DNA of 64,000 bases from JBDTSW01 sp963797835 (GCA_963797835.1 CAWCRN010000030.1:186001-250000), one strand, 5' to 3'; shown: positions 54,051 to 63,346, numbered from the stretch's first letter. Notes: generated from the sequence alone by a model not told the origin. Numbers and translations are program-made.

Positions 54051-55707
54051 ATGTCCGATCCATCCATCGAGCGCTTCCATCGGGTCGTGGCCGTGGCCCA
54101 TGCCCACCTGGAGGAGCGCCGGCAGGAGATCAACGACCTGAATGTGTTCCCGGTCGCCGACGGCGACACCGGGGACAACATGGCCGGCACGATCAAGGCG
54201 GTGCTCGACGCGCTCGAGAACCTGCGCACCAGCTCGCTCGCATCCGTCGACCGCAACCTGATCGTCACGACCGTCGCCCACGCGGCCCTGATGGGCGCGC
54301 GCGGCAACTCCGGCGTGATCCTGAGCCAGATCGTCCGCGGCGCCGCGGAGGTGCTCACGACCCGGCGTGGCGACCTGATCGGCCCCGCGCTCGTTCGCGA
54401 CGGACTGGGGGCCGCCGCCGCGGCCGCGTGGTCGTCGGTTGGCGACCCGCAGGAGGGCACGATGCTCACGGTGATCCGGGAGGTCCATGAGGCCGTCGCC
54501 ACGCATGTCGCCGAGATGGAGCAGACCGAGCTGCCCCCCGAGGCCACCGACACCGTCCAGGACGCGATGTTCGCCGAGCTGATGGGCGTCGCCATCACGT
54601 CCGGGCAGACGGCGTTGGATCGCACTCCCGAGCAGCTCGACGTGCTGGCCGAGGCCGGCGTGGTCGATGCGGGTGCCTACGGCCTGATGGTGATCCTGGC
54701 CGGCCTCGTCGTCGGGCTGTCCGGGCGCCGAGGCCGGGACGTCGCCGATCCCACACCAGGAGGCGGCGAAACTGCAGGGCGCCGAGCACTTCGACTCGCG
54801 TTACCAGTACTGCACGAGCTGCATCATCACCGGCCGCGACCTCGACCCGAAGCGGATCACGCCAAGGCTGGAGGAGTTGGGGGACTCGGTGGCCGTCGTC
54901 GGCGACGCGACGATGCTCAAGGTCCACGTCCACGCCGACGACCTCGACCGGGTGCGGCTGATCTGCGAGGAGTACGGCGACATCGACCAGTTCGAGGCGA
55001 CCGACATGCACGAGCAGGTCGCGGCGCGCCAGGCGCAGGCCGGGGCGGCGCCCGCTCCGCCGCCCGCGGACGCGGCCCGGACCGGGGTCGTCGCGGTCGC
55101 CTCCGGCGCCGGGCTCGCCCGGCTCTTCGGATCGGAGGGGGCTCTGGTCGTGGACGGCGGCTCGACGCTGAACCCCTCGATCGAGGAGATCCTGGCCGGC
55201 ATCCGCGACGCGCCGGGCGAGGAGGTGATCGTCCTCCCCAATTCGCCGAACGTCGTGATGGCTGCGAAGGAGGCCGCCAGGCTCGCCGAGCGCCCGGCTC
55301 ACGTCGTCTCGTCGGTCGCCCAGCAGGCCGGGCTCGCCGCCCTCGTCGGTGCGTATGACGCGGGGGCCCCCGCCGCCGACAACGCCAGCCGCATGGAGGC
55401 GGAGCTCGCCGCGATCGCCACCGGGTTGGTCGCCGAGGCCGACCGCGACGACGCCGATGGCCGCTACCGGCGCGGCGACGCCGTGGGGTTCGCCGGCGAC
55501 GAGCTCGTCGCCTGGGGCGAGCCGGCGGAGACCCTCAGGGCCGTCCTCGCCCGGCTCTCGGATGGCGCTGAGATCGTCAGCGTCATCGAGGGCGCTGACG
55601 CTCCTCTTGAGGCGGCGGACGCCGACCTTGGCTTGGGCGACGGGATCGAGCTCGAGGTCCAGGACGGCGGCCAGCCCACCTACTGGTGGCTGATCGCCGC
55701 GCAATAG
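54051..55707 (+). CDS. fakA: DAK-domain protein, FakA/YloV-like fatty-acid kinase (frame break near 54718)
   Basis: N-terminal DegV-partner DhaL/DAK2 domain: INDLNVFPVADGDTGDNMAG with the Mg-ADP aspartates, ALMGARGNSGVILSQIVRG, ITSGQTALDRTPEQLDVLAE, VDAGAYGLMVIL. After a +1 shift near 54718 a middle domain follows with FDSRYQYCTSCIITG and VGDATMLKVHVHADD, then a C-terminal domain with VLPNSPNVVMAAKEAARLA. About 551 residues, normal for FakA. In firmicutes FakA phosphorylates fatty acids bound to FakB; no fakB is visible here. Confidence 0.87.
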
Positions 55708-55822
55708 CCCACCCGGGACCCAGCGGCCCGTCGGCTCGCCGTCGGGTGGCGACTGCCGGGCGACATCCCTCCGCGAGCCGGTGCCCCGTCGTTTCCGTGG
55801 ATGCCCTCCGTACGCTTGACCC

Positions 55823-58016
55823 ATGAGCGCGACCGGTCTCGCCTCCCGCCCCGCCGCGTCGCCCCCGCTGCGGGCGATCGGCCTCGGCGATGAGCTGAGC
55901 CGCGAGGAGCTTCGGGCGGCGCCGCTTCGCTCGCGGCCCCGCCCGAGCAGGCTCGGGGCACCCCTGACGAGCCTGAAGGGCGCCGGCCCCAGGCTGGCCG
56001 AGGCGGCGGCGGGCCTCGGGATCGCGAACCTCGGCGACCTGCTGTGGCACCTGCCCCACGGCTACCGCGATCGCACCCGGATCCGCGAGGTCGCCGACCT
56101 GCGGATCGGCGAAGAGGCGACCGTCATGGTCACCGTCAAGTCCGCCCGGGTGAGGCCCACCCGGCGCCGGAGCTTGCGGATCGTGGAGGCGAGCGTCGCC
56201 GATGAGAGCGGCCCGATGAAGGCGATCTGGTTCAACCAGGCCTGGGTCGCCGAGAAGCTCACACCCGGCAGCCCGGTGCTCCTTCACGGCAAGCTCGACC
56301 GATCGGGGTTCAGGGTGGAGGCCCACGAGATAGCCGGCACGGGCGGCGAGGCCCGCGGCCTCCACACGACGGGGATCGTGCCGGTCCACCCGGCCTCCGA
56401 CCGGCTCAGGCCCTCCCGCCTTCGCGAGTGGGCCAACCAGGCGCTTCCGACGGCCCTCGCTGCGATCGAGCCGCTGCCTGCTGAGCTGCGGGCCAGGCTC
56501 GCCCTCCCGGGCATCGCCGACGCCCTCGTGGCCGCCCACTTCCCCGAGCGCCGCGGCGACGCCGAGTCCGCCAGGCGCCGGCTCGCGTTCGAGGAGTTGT
56601 TCGTGCACCAGGCGGCGCTTGCGACCCGCCGCGGGCGACGGCGCGCCGAGCGGCCGGGGATCGCCTTCGAGGAGCCCTCGGAGCTGACCCGGCGCTGGCT
56701 CGCCTCGCTGCCGTTCGAGCCCACCGACGGCCAGCGCGATGCCTTCGCGGAGATCGACGCCGACCTCAGGTCCGGCCGTCCCATGCAGCGCCTCCTGATG
56801 GGCGAGGTCGGCTCGGGGAAGACCGTGGTTGCCGTCCACGCGATGCTGCGAGCCGTCGAGTCCGGCTTCCAGGCCGCGCTGATGGCCCCCACCGAGACCC
56901 TGGCCGAGCAGCACGCGGCGACGCTGGCGCACGCTGCTGGCGGCGGAGGCCATCCCGTTCACCCTGCTCACCGGCGCCACGCCGGCGGCCGCCCGCCGCG
57001 AGACGCTCGGCCGCCTGGCCTCGGGTGAGCTCGCCCTGGTGGTGGGCACTCACGCCCTGATCGAGCCGGACGTGACGTTCGCGCGTCTGGCGCTCGCGGT
57101 CGTCGACGAGCAACACCGCTTCGGCGTGCGCCAGCGAGCCGCCCTCGACGGGAAGGGGCCCGGCGGCGCCGCCCCGCACGTCCTCCACATGACCGCCACG
57201 CCGATCCCGCGGACCCTCTCCCTGACCGCCTACGGCGACTTGGACGCGACCACACTTAGGGAGTTGCCGGCCGGGCGCACGCCGGTCAAGACCTGGGTCG
57301 TCGGTGAGGAGCGGCGCGCCGGCGCCTACGAGTTCATCCGCGAGCGGCTGCGCGAGGGGCGCCAGGCCTACGTCGTCTGCCCCCTCGTCGAGGGCTCCGA
57401 GAAGCTCGAGGCGAAGGCGGCATCGGAGGAGTTCGAGCGCCTGCGCCTTGGCGAGTTCGCCGACTTCCGGGTGGAGCTGCTGCATGGCCAGATGACGACA
57501 GCGGCCAAGGCCGAGGCGATGGGGGCGTTCGCGTCGGGCGCCGCCGACGTGCTGGTCGCGACCAGTGTCATCGAGGTCGGGATCGACGTCGCGAACGCCA
57601 CCGTGATGCTGGTCGAGGGCGCGGAGCGCTTTGGGCTCTCCCAGCTCCACCAGCTCCGCGGACGGGTGGGGAGGGGCGACCATGCCTCCCACTGCATCCT
57701 CTTCGCCGACGTCGCCTCGGATCTCGCACGCAGGCGAATGGAGGCGATCGAGTCCGAACGCGACGGGTTCAAGCTGGCCGAGGTCGACCTCGCGCTGCGC
57801 GGCGAGGGCGAGATCCTCGGCACGCGCCAGTCCGGGTTGCCCACCTTCAAGGCCGCCACCCTGCCCGACGACTACGAGCTGCTCGCCTCGGCGCGTCGGG
57901 AGGTACTCGCCCTGCGCGACGCCCACGGCTCGCTCGAGGCACCCGAGCTGGGCCCGCTAATCGACGCGGTCCGCCTGCGATACGGAGACGAGCGCGCGGA
58001 ATCGATCGCCGCGTGA
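55823..58016 (+). CDS. recG: ATP-dependent DNA helicase RecG (frame break near 56926)
   Basis: Branch-migrating helicase for fork reversal. Wedge/OB domain: SLKGAGPRLAEAAAGLGIAN, LLWHLPHGYRDRTRI, WFNQAWVAEKLTPGSPVLLHG. Helicase: RLLMGEVGSGKTVVAVHAML, MAPTETLAEQHAATL; after a +1 shift near 56926 LTGATPAAARRETL, VVDEQHRFGVRQRAAL, MTATPIPRTLSLTAYGDLD, HGQMTTAAKAEAM, TSVIEVGIDVANATVM, LHQLRGRVGRG. About 730 residues. Confidence 0.95.
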
Positions 58017-58546
58017 GGGTCGTATCGGGGGAACTGAAGGGGCGCCGGCTCGCCTCGCCGCCGCGAAAGGCCGACGTTCGCCCCACGTCCGACCGCGTCC
58101 GCGAGGCGCTGTTCTCGATCCTGGGCGAGCGGGTCGCCGGGGCCGAGGTGCTGGATCTGTTCGCCGGCACCGGGGCGCTCGCGATCGAGGCGATCTCGCG
58201 CGGCGCCGAGCGAGCGACCCTCGTCGACGACAACACGTCGCTCGCCCAGCGCAACGTCGACACGCTGGGCCTGGGCGAGCGCTGTCGCCTGGTGGGCTCC
58301 GACGCACTCCGGTTCCTCGAGCGCGAGCGGGGCCGGTTCGACCTGATCTTCTGCGACCCCCCCTATAGACTCGCCGACCGCTTGCAGGCCCCGCTCGAAA
58401 AGCTCGTCCCCGCCCGCCTCACCGAGGGCGGCGCGCTCGTGGTCGAAAGCTCGACCCGCAGCCCGCTGCGCCTGTCGCTCCCGGGCATCGCCGAGAGGAA
58501 GTACGGCGAAACCACCATCGCGATCTACGGCGGCGAGCATGGCTGA
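58013..58546 (+). CDS. rsmD: 16S rRNA (guanine-966-N2)-methyltransferase
   Basis: 177 residues from GTG 58013 overlapping recG (GTGA). RVVSGELKGRRLASPPRKAD, RPTSDRVREALFSIL, SAM loop VLDLFAGTGALAIEAISRGA, and catalytic IFCDPPYRLAD (DPPY). Precedes coaD, the usual pairing, with an 8-bp overlap. Confidence 0.95.
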   Translation: MRVVSGELKGRRLASPPRKADVRPTSDRVREALFSILGERVAGAEVLDLFAGTGALAIEAISRGAERATLVDDNTSLAQRNVDTLGLGERCRLVGSDALRFLERERGRFDLIFCDPPYRLADRLQAPLEKLVPARLTEGGALVVESSTRSPLRLSLPGIAERKYGETTIAIYGGEHG

Positions 58547-59035
58547 GCGAATCGCCGTCTGTCCCGGCTCCTACGACCCGGTCACCAACGGGCACGTCGA
58601 CATCATCGGCCGGGCCGCGAACGTGTTCGACACGGTCGTCGTCGGCGTCGTCGGGCAGGCGATCCGCAAGTCGGAGTCGATGTTCACGCCGGAGGAGCGC
58701 AAGGCTTTCCTCGACGAGGCCCTGGTGGGGCGTCCCGAACGTGCGCGTCGAGATCTTCACCAACCTCGTCGTCGACTTCGCCACGCGACCAGCAGGCGAC
58801 GGCGATCGTGAAGGGCCTGCGGGCGATCTCGGACTTCGAGTACGAGTTCGAGATGAACCAGCTCAATCGCAAGCTCGCGCCCGAGATCGAGTCGGTCTAC
58901 ATCATCGCCTCACCCGACTACAGCTTCCTGTCCTCGACCGGGGTGAAGGAGATGGCCACGTTCGGCGGCGACGTCACCGACCTGGTGCCCGCTCCGGTCG
59001 CGAAAGCCCTGGCTGAGCGGGCAAAGCGCGGGTAG
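58539..59035 (+). CDS. coaD: phosphopantetheine adenylyltransferase (two frame breaks)
   Basis: Penultimate CoA step. VCPGSYDPVTNGHVDIIGRA has the TxGH nucleotidyl-transfer motif. +1 shifts near 58730 and 58786 separate this from EIFTNLVVDFA and QQATAIVKGLRAISDFEYEF, IIASPDYSFLSSTGVKEMATFGGDV. Corrected length about 164, normal. Breaks are single-base, the gene is essential, and flanking residues match the family, so errors are the simplest reading. Confidence 0.92.
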
Positions 59036-59128
59036 CGCACAAGGCCTGGGCAGGACGTTGCAGGAGCGCGCCGAAAAAGCGCTGGGCGACCGTGAATTCC
59101 CCGCTAACGCGTAAGCTTTCGGCCTGAC

Positions 59129-59596
59129 ATGGACGTTCTCGTCCTAATCGACAAGCTCGACGACCTGATCCACAACGCCCGGCCGGTGCCCCTCACCGAC
59201 CAGGTGCGCGTCGACCGCGAGGAGATCTACGACCTCCTCGATCAGATGCGTGCCACGATCCCCGAGGAGATCAAGCAGGCGCGCTGGATCGTCAAGGAGC
59301 GCCAGGAGATGCTTGCCGAGGCCAAGCGCGAGGCCGAGCGCGTGGTCAAGGAGGCCCGCGACCAGCAGTCGCGCCTGATCTCCGACGAGGAGGTCTACAA
59401 GCAGGCCGAGCGCGCGGCCGAGGAGATCATCGAGGACGCGCGCGAGACCGAGCGCCAGATCCGCCTCGGCGCCGAGGACTACGCCGACGAGATCCTCTCG
59501 ACCCTCGAGGTCAACCTCCAGAAGTTCCTCGCCGCCGTCCAGCGCGGCCGCGACCGCCTCGCGGGCCGGGACGAAGAGCCCGTCGAAGTCCAGTAG
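59129..59596 (+). CDS. sepIVA: SepIVA-like septation/cell-elongation regulator (DivIVA-related coiled coil)
   Basis: 155 residues, mostly charged coiled coil. VLVLIDKLDDLIHNARPVPL, VDREEIYDLLDQMRATIPEE, then KQARWIVKERQEMLAEAKRE and GAEDYADEILSTLEVNLQKF. The short N-terminal half with 'VPL...v.reei..LLd.mr..iP.ei..A' matches the actinobacterial family containing mycobacterial SepIVA (Rv2927c), which lies near coaD/rsmD there too. SepIVA is membrane-associated and needed for division; function here is by homology. Upstream 93 bp hold no obvious promoter. Confidence 0.8.
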   Translation: MDVLVLIDKLDDLIHNARPVPLTDQVRVDREEIYDLLDQMRATIPEEIKQARWIVKERQEMLAEAKREAERVVKEARDQQSRLISDEEVYKQAERAAEEIIEDARETERQIRLGAEDYADEILSTLEVNLQKFLAAVQRGRDRLAGRDEEPVEVQ

Positions 59597-59656
59597 GCGC
59601 CCGAGCCGCCCGCTAGGCGCGCCGCCGCACCCCGCCCGGCCGGCACGCCCACCCGG

Positions 59657-59709
59657 GCGTCACCCATCCCCGCGCGTCACCCCCCACCCCCGCGTCACCC
59701 CCCACCCCC
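59657..59709 (+). repeat. short C-rich tandem repeat after sepIVA
   Basis: Three units: GCGTCACCCATCCCCGC (59657-59673) then two identical 18-mers GCGTCACCCCCCACCCCC (59674-59691 and 59692-59709). Lies in the 240-bp gap between convergent genes (59597-59838), which is otherwise C-rich and shows no gene. Could be a slipped-strand repeat or a pyrimidine-rich termination zone for sepIVA. Confidence 0.6.
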
Positions 59710-59838
59710 GCGGCCCCCGTCCGGGCGGTGTCGGGTTCGTCCCACGTCATGGGACGAAGGCGACAACGGTCGGCTGGCCCGGTCGAGGCCGCGGGGCTCC
59801 GGCGTCAGCGAGAACGTGTTAGTCATAGGTGGCCCGGA

Positions 59839-60403
59839 TCACGGCGAGGTCACCTGCTCCCACACGACGTCGCCGTCGCACCATCGGGCCTGCTCGCCTG
59901 CCGGTGCCGGGTGGTCGACGCCCTGCTCGAGCGACGTCGTCTGCGGGTCGGCGAGCACCACGTCCCCGATGACGAGCGCCCGCGACTGCTCGCGCACCCG
60001 GCGGAACAGGTCGCGCTTACCCTCGTCGTCGAGGTGGTGCACCGAGAGCACCGAGATCACCAGGTCCCACGGCCCGTCCGGCAGCGGGTCCTCCATCCGC
60101 GCGAGCCGCACGTCGATCCCCAGCTCCCGCGCGTGGAACACCATCTCCGGCGTCGAGTCGAGCCCGGTGACCGCGGCGTCCGGATAGCGGTCGAGCAGGC
60201 GCCGGGTGGTCTCGCCGGTCCCGACGCCCAGCTCCAGGACGCGGCCGGGAGCGAAGGGAACGGCGGCGATTGCGGCCTCCTGCAGCTCGGTCGTAGAGCG
60301 CGACGTCGCCGCGGATCTCCTCGAGATACGTCTCGGGGTTCAGGTGGAACTGTCCGCTCGCCTCAGTGGGCACGGCGGCTCCCGCGCTAGCCTCGGCTGG
60401 CAT
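59839..60403 (-). CDS. class I SAM-dependent methyltransferase (frame break near 60290)
   Basis: About 187 residues from the ATG at 60403, whose codon overlaps the start codon of the divergent gene. HLNPETYLEEIRGDVALYDE, then after a +1 shift near 60290 the SAM loop RVLELGVGTGETTRRLLDRY, the acidic GLDSTPEMVFHAREL, MEDPLPDGPWDLVISVLSVH and FRRVREQSRALVIGDVVLAD. Resembles Trans-aconitate/UbiE-like methyltransferases acting on small molecules; substrate unknown. Confidence 0.82.
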
Positions 60404-60914
60404 GGCCGCATCTAACACGATCGACCTCGCCGGCCTGCAGCTTCGGCCCGGGGAGGCGCGGCGGATCGAGCTGAGTCCGGGCACCGACGCCCTCTCCTAC
60501 GGCGGCCAGACCTACGAGGTCTCGGTGCCTCAGGCCGCCCGGCTCGACGTCTCGAGAATGGCGGCCGGCCACGCACTTCACCTGCGTTTCACCGGGCGCC
60601 TGGCCGGGCCCTGCATGCGCTGCCTCGCGGACGCCGTGATCGAGGTCGAGGTGGAGGCCAGGGAGGTCGACCAGCCCGGCGCCGGCGAGGAGCTGGAGAG
60701 CCCCTACGTCGACGGCGAGGAGCTCCGGGTCGGGGCCTGGGCCCACGACGCCCTGGCGCTCGCGCTCCCCGCGCAGCTCCTGTGCCGAGAGGACTGCGCC
60801 GGGCTCTGTCCGGTCTGCGGCGAGCCCCTCAACGACGCGGAGCCCGGTGCCCACGACCACCCGCGCGAGCCCGATCCGCGGTGGGACAAGCTGCGGGAGC
60901 TGAAGCTCGAATAG
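60402..60914 (+). CDS. yceD: YceD-like DUF177 protein
   Basis: 170 residues from ATG 60402 (GTG 60366 possible). NTIDLAGLQLRPGEARRIEL, LHLRFTGRLAGPCMRCLADAVI, VEAREVDQ, and the C-terminal zinc site LLCREDCAGLCPVCGEPLND. Family members sit upstream of rpmF and relate to 23S rRNA accumulation in E. coli and plants. Here rpmF and plsX follow, the classic yceD-rpmF-plsX-acpP order. Confidence 0.9.
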   Translation: MAASNTIDLAGLQLRPGEARRIELSPGTDALSYGGQTYEVSVPQAARLDVSRMAAGHALHLRFTGRLAGPCMRCLADAVIEVEVEAREVDQPGAGEELESPYVDGEELRVGAWAHDALALALPAQLLCREDCAGLCPVCGEPLNDAEPGAHDHPREPDPRWDKLRELKLE

Positions 60915-61010
60915 CCCGGAGGCGCTGAAGCAGGGCAACGAGGCCATGCAGGCCTACCAGGCGGTTGATCGGGTAGGGCGCTAGCCCGGCAGCTACCATT
61001 CCGCGCTCGC

Positions 61011-61226
61011 ATGGCCGTCCCGAAGAAGAGAACCTCGCGTACCCGCCGCGACAAGCGCCGGGCGACGCACCGCGCGGCGAAGCCCCGCCTCAACGAGTGC
61101 CCTCGCTGCCACAGCCCCCGGCTTCCGCATCGCGTCTGCCCGACGTGCGGCACCTACGCCGGGCGTGAGGTGATCTCGCACGAGATCGGCGAGGGCGAGC
61201 CCGCCGGCGCCTCCTCGGAGGAGTAG
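61011..61226 (+). CDS. rpmF: 50S ribosomal protein L32
   Basis: 71 residues. MAVPKKRTSRTRRDKRRATH then a zinc ribbon CPRCHSPRLPHRVCPTCGTY and a short acidic tail. Stop overlaps the plsX GTG. Confidence 0.96.
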   Translation: MAVPKKRTSRTRRDKRRATHRAAKPRLNECPRCHSPRLPHRVCPTCGTYAGREVISHEIGEGEPAGASSEE

Positions 61227-62335
61227 TGGCCCCCGCCACGGGCTCGCCGGCCGCGGGCCGGCACCCGAGCGCGGGGTCAGATCCCCAGCGGGCGTCTGAC
61301 CCCGCTTCCGCCGCCACCATCGCGCTCGACGGCCGCGGCGCCGAGCGCGGCGCCGATGTGGTCGTCGCGGGCGCCCTTGACGCCGCCGCCGACGGCATCC
61401 GCCTGAGGGTCTTCGGGGACCCGGGCCAGCTGCAGGCGCTCGCCGGCGCCGAGGGGGTCGAGGTGATCGATGCCCCCGGCGAGATCACCAATGACGATGA
61501 GCCCCTCGCGGCGGTCCGCTCCCGGGAGGATGCCTCGATCGTGCGCGCCGCCGCCGACGTCGCCGCCGGGAGCTCACAGGCATTGGTCAGTGCCGGCCCG
61601 ACCGGGGCGACCATGACCTCGGCCCTGTTCGCGTTGCGGCGCAGCCAGGGGGTGCGCCGGCCCGCGCTGACGGTCCAGCTCGCGGTGCCCGGCCGCTCCG
61701 GCCCGCCCACGGTGCTGCTCGACGTCGGCGCCAACGCCGAGGCCCGCGCCGGCGACCTGGTGCAGTTCGCGCACATGGGCGCGGCGTTCTCCGAGGCGGT
61801 GCTCGGCGTTCCGGAGCCGCGAGTCGCCCTGCTCTCGGTCGGCGAGGAATCCGGGAAGGGGACCGTGCAGCTCGTGGACGCGCATGCGACGCTCGGCACG
61901 GCAACGGGCCTGCGGTTCATCGGAAACGTCGAGGGCCGCGACCTGCTCGGGAATGGAGCGGACGTGATCGTCACCGATGGCTTCACCGGCAACGTCGTCC
62001 TGAAGACCATCGAGGGGACCGCCCGCGCGGTCGCGGCCGCCGTCTCCGGCGCCGCCCGCTCGAACCCCCTGGCGGCCGCGGGTGGCCTGCTGCTGCGGCC
62101 GGCCCTGGGCGGCCTGCGGCGCGAGATGGACCCCGACACCACCGGCGGCGCGATCCTGCTGGGTCTGCGCGGCGTGGCCGTCGTCGCCCACGGCAGCTCG
62201 GGCCCGGACGGGGTCGCGAACGCGATCAGGCTTGCCGCGCGCGCGGTCGAGCAGCGTGCCGTGGAGCGCACGGCGGAGCTCCTGGAGCGCTCGGGCGCCA
62301 CACGGGGCGGCCTGCGTGATAGGAACGGTGGGTGA
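61226..62335 (+). CDS. plsX: phosphate acyltransferase PlsX with atypical N-terminus
   Basis: Converts acyl-ACP to acyl-phosphate for phospholipid synthesis. 369 residues from GTG 61226. Core motifs intact: LVSAGPTGATMTSALFALRR, PTVLLDVGANAEARAGDLVQ, FAHMGAAFSEAVLG, LLSVGEESGKGT, GNVEGRDLLGNGADVIVTDG, TGNVVLKTIEG. The usual start 'IAVDAMGGD' is here TIALDGRGAERGADVVVAGA. Thirty residues precede it, including AGSDPQRASDPA from a 35-nt palindrome. Start choice is the GTG overlapping rpmF; no closer start is seen. Confidence 0.9.
   Translation: MAPATGSPAAGRHPSAGSDPQRASDPASAATIALDGRGAERGADVVVAGALDAAADGIRLRVFGDPGQLQALAGAEGVEVIDAPGEITNDDEPLAAVRSREDASIVRAAADVAAGSSQALVSAGPTGATMTSALFALRRSQGVRRPALTVQLAVPGRSGPPTVLLDVGANAEARAGDLVQFAHMGAAFSEAVLGVPEPRVALLSVGEESGKGTVQLVDAHATLGTATGLRFIGNVEGRDLLGNGADVIVTDGFTGNVVLKTIEGTARAVAAAVSGAARSNPLAAAGGLLLRPALGGLRREMDPDTTGGAILLGLRGVAVVAHGSSGPDGVANAIRLAARAVEQRAVERTAELLERSGATRGGLRDRNGG
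61271..61305 (+). repeat. 35-nt palindrome in frame inside plsX
   Basis: GCGGGGTCAGA (61271-61281) and TCTGACCCCGC (61295-61305) form a perfect 11-bp inverted repeat around a 13-nt loop that itself contains CCC/GGG. Unlike the aroA element in sequence. Read in frame it encodes AGSDPQRASDPA. Confidence 0.7.
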
Positions 62336-62341
62336 TGCGCG

Positions 62342-62593
62342 ATGAGCCTTGATCGAGATCAGGTCCTGACGAAGGTGCGCGAGCACCTCTCGGCCGAGCT
62401 CGAGGTGCCAGCCGAGCAGATCCAGCCGGGCACCCGCTTCCGCGAGGACCTCGACGCCGACTCACTGGATCTCTACGAGCTGGTGATGGAGCTGGAGGAC
62501 ACGTACGGGGTCACCGTGAGCGAGCAGGATGCCGCCGGCATCGCGACCGTCTCGGATGCGGTCGACTTCGTCGTCGAGCGCCTGCCGGCATAA
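62342..62593 (+). CDS. acpP: acyl carrier protein
   Basis: 83 residues from ATG 62342. Phosphopantetheine site DLDADSLDLYELVMELED with Ser41 (usual motif DSLD/DSLE), then TYGVTVSEQDAAGIATVSDA. Acidic four-helix protein carrying acyl chains; follows plsX, which draws on acyl-ACP, and precedes rnc. Confidence 0.95.
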   Translation: MSLDRDQVLTKVREHLSAELEVPAEQIQPGTRFREDLDADSLDLYELVMELEDTYGVTVSEQDAAGIATVSDAVDFVVERLPA

Positions 62594-62607
62594 CCACCAC
62601 CGCGGCC

Positions 62608-63346
62608 ATGACATCGTCCATCCGCAGGTTCGCCCGCCGTCTGGGGCCATCGGCGTCCCCGGCCGAAGTCGAGCCCAGCGAGCCTGCGCCGGCTGATCGA
62701 TGCGCTCCCGTCCGAGCTGCGGCAGCGAGCGCTCACGCACTCGTCGTGGGTCGCCAAGCGGGTCGACTCCTACGGCCGCCTCGCCTTCCTTGGCGACAGC
62801 GTGCTCGGCGTCGCCGTCGCGGAACACCTCTTCCGCGCCAACCCGCGCGCCGACATCGGCCGCCTCACCAAGGTCCACGGACAGGCGGTGAGCGGCCGGG
62901 CCTGCGCCGCCGTAGCCGCCGAGCTGGGATTGCCGGAGATGGTCCGGGAGGCGGGGACGGGGACGCCGGACGGGGGCATCGACGTCGGCGCGCTCCTGGC
63001 CTCCGAGCGGGCCCTGGCCTCGGTCTGCGAGGCGGCGATCGGGGCCTGCTACCTCCACCACGGGTTCGAGCCGACCGCCGAGGCGACCGTCGCGGCCTTC
63101 GCCGAGCAGATCGAGATCGCGACCGAGACGCTGCTCGACTACAAGTCGGCGCTCCAGGAGCGGTTGGCGCGCGACGGGGCCCGCGTAAGCTACGACGTCA
63201 CGAGCGAGGTGGGTCCCGCACACGACCGCCGCTTCGAGGTTGACGCCCGCGTCGACGGCGAGGTGGTCGGGCGTGGCTCGGGCCGTAGCAAGAAGGCCGC
63301 GGAGCAGGAGGCGGCCGCCCAGGCGCTGGAGGAGCTCGACCCGTAG
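62608..63346 (+). CDS. rnc: RNase III-family protein with altered catalytic residues (frame break near 62669)
   Basis: Corrected length about 245. After a +1 shift near 62669: LRRLIDALPSELRQRALTHS, SYGRLAFLGDSVLGVAVAEH, LTKVHGQAVSGRACAAVAAE, LASVCEAAIGACYLHHGFEP, then an intact double-stranded-RNA-binding domain (YKSALQERLARDGARVSYDV, FEVDARVDGEVVGRGSG, SKKAAEQEAAAQALEEL). The signature ERLEFLGD reads GRLAFLGD, so both glutamates of that motif are lost, and the DxxE of helix 7 reads SVCE. Nuclease activity is doubtful; RNA binding likely kept. Confidence 0.85.

Noticed and set aside
59597..59838. CRISPR array from C-rich repeats
   Set aside because: Units are contiguous 18-mers without spacers; only three copies.
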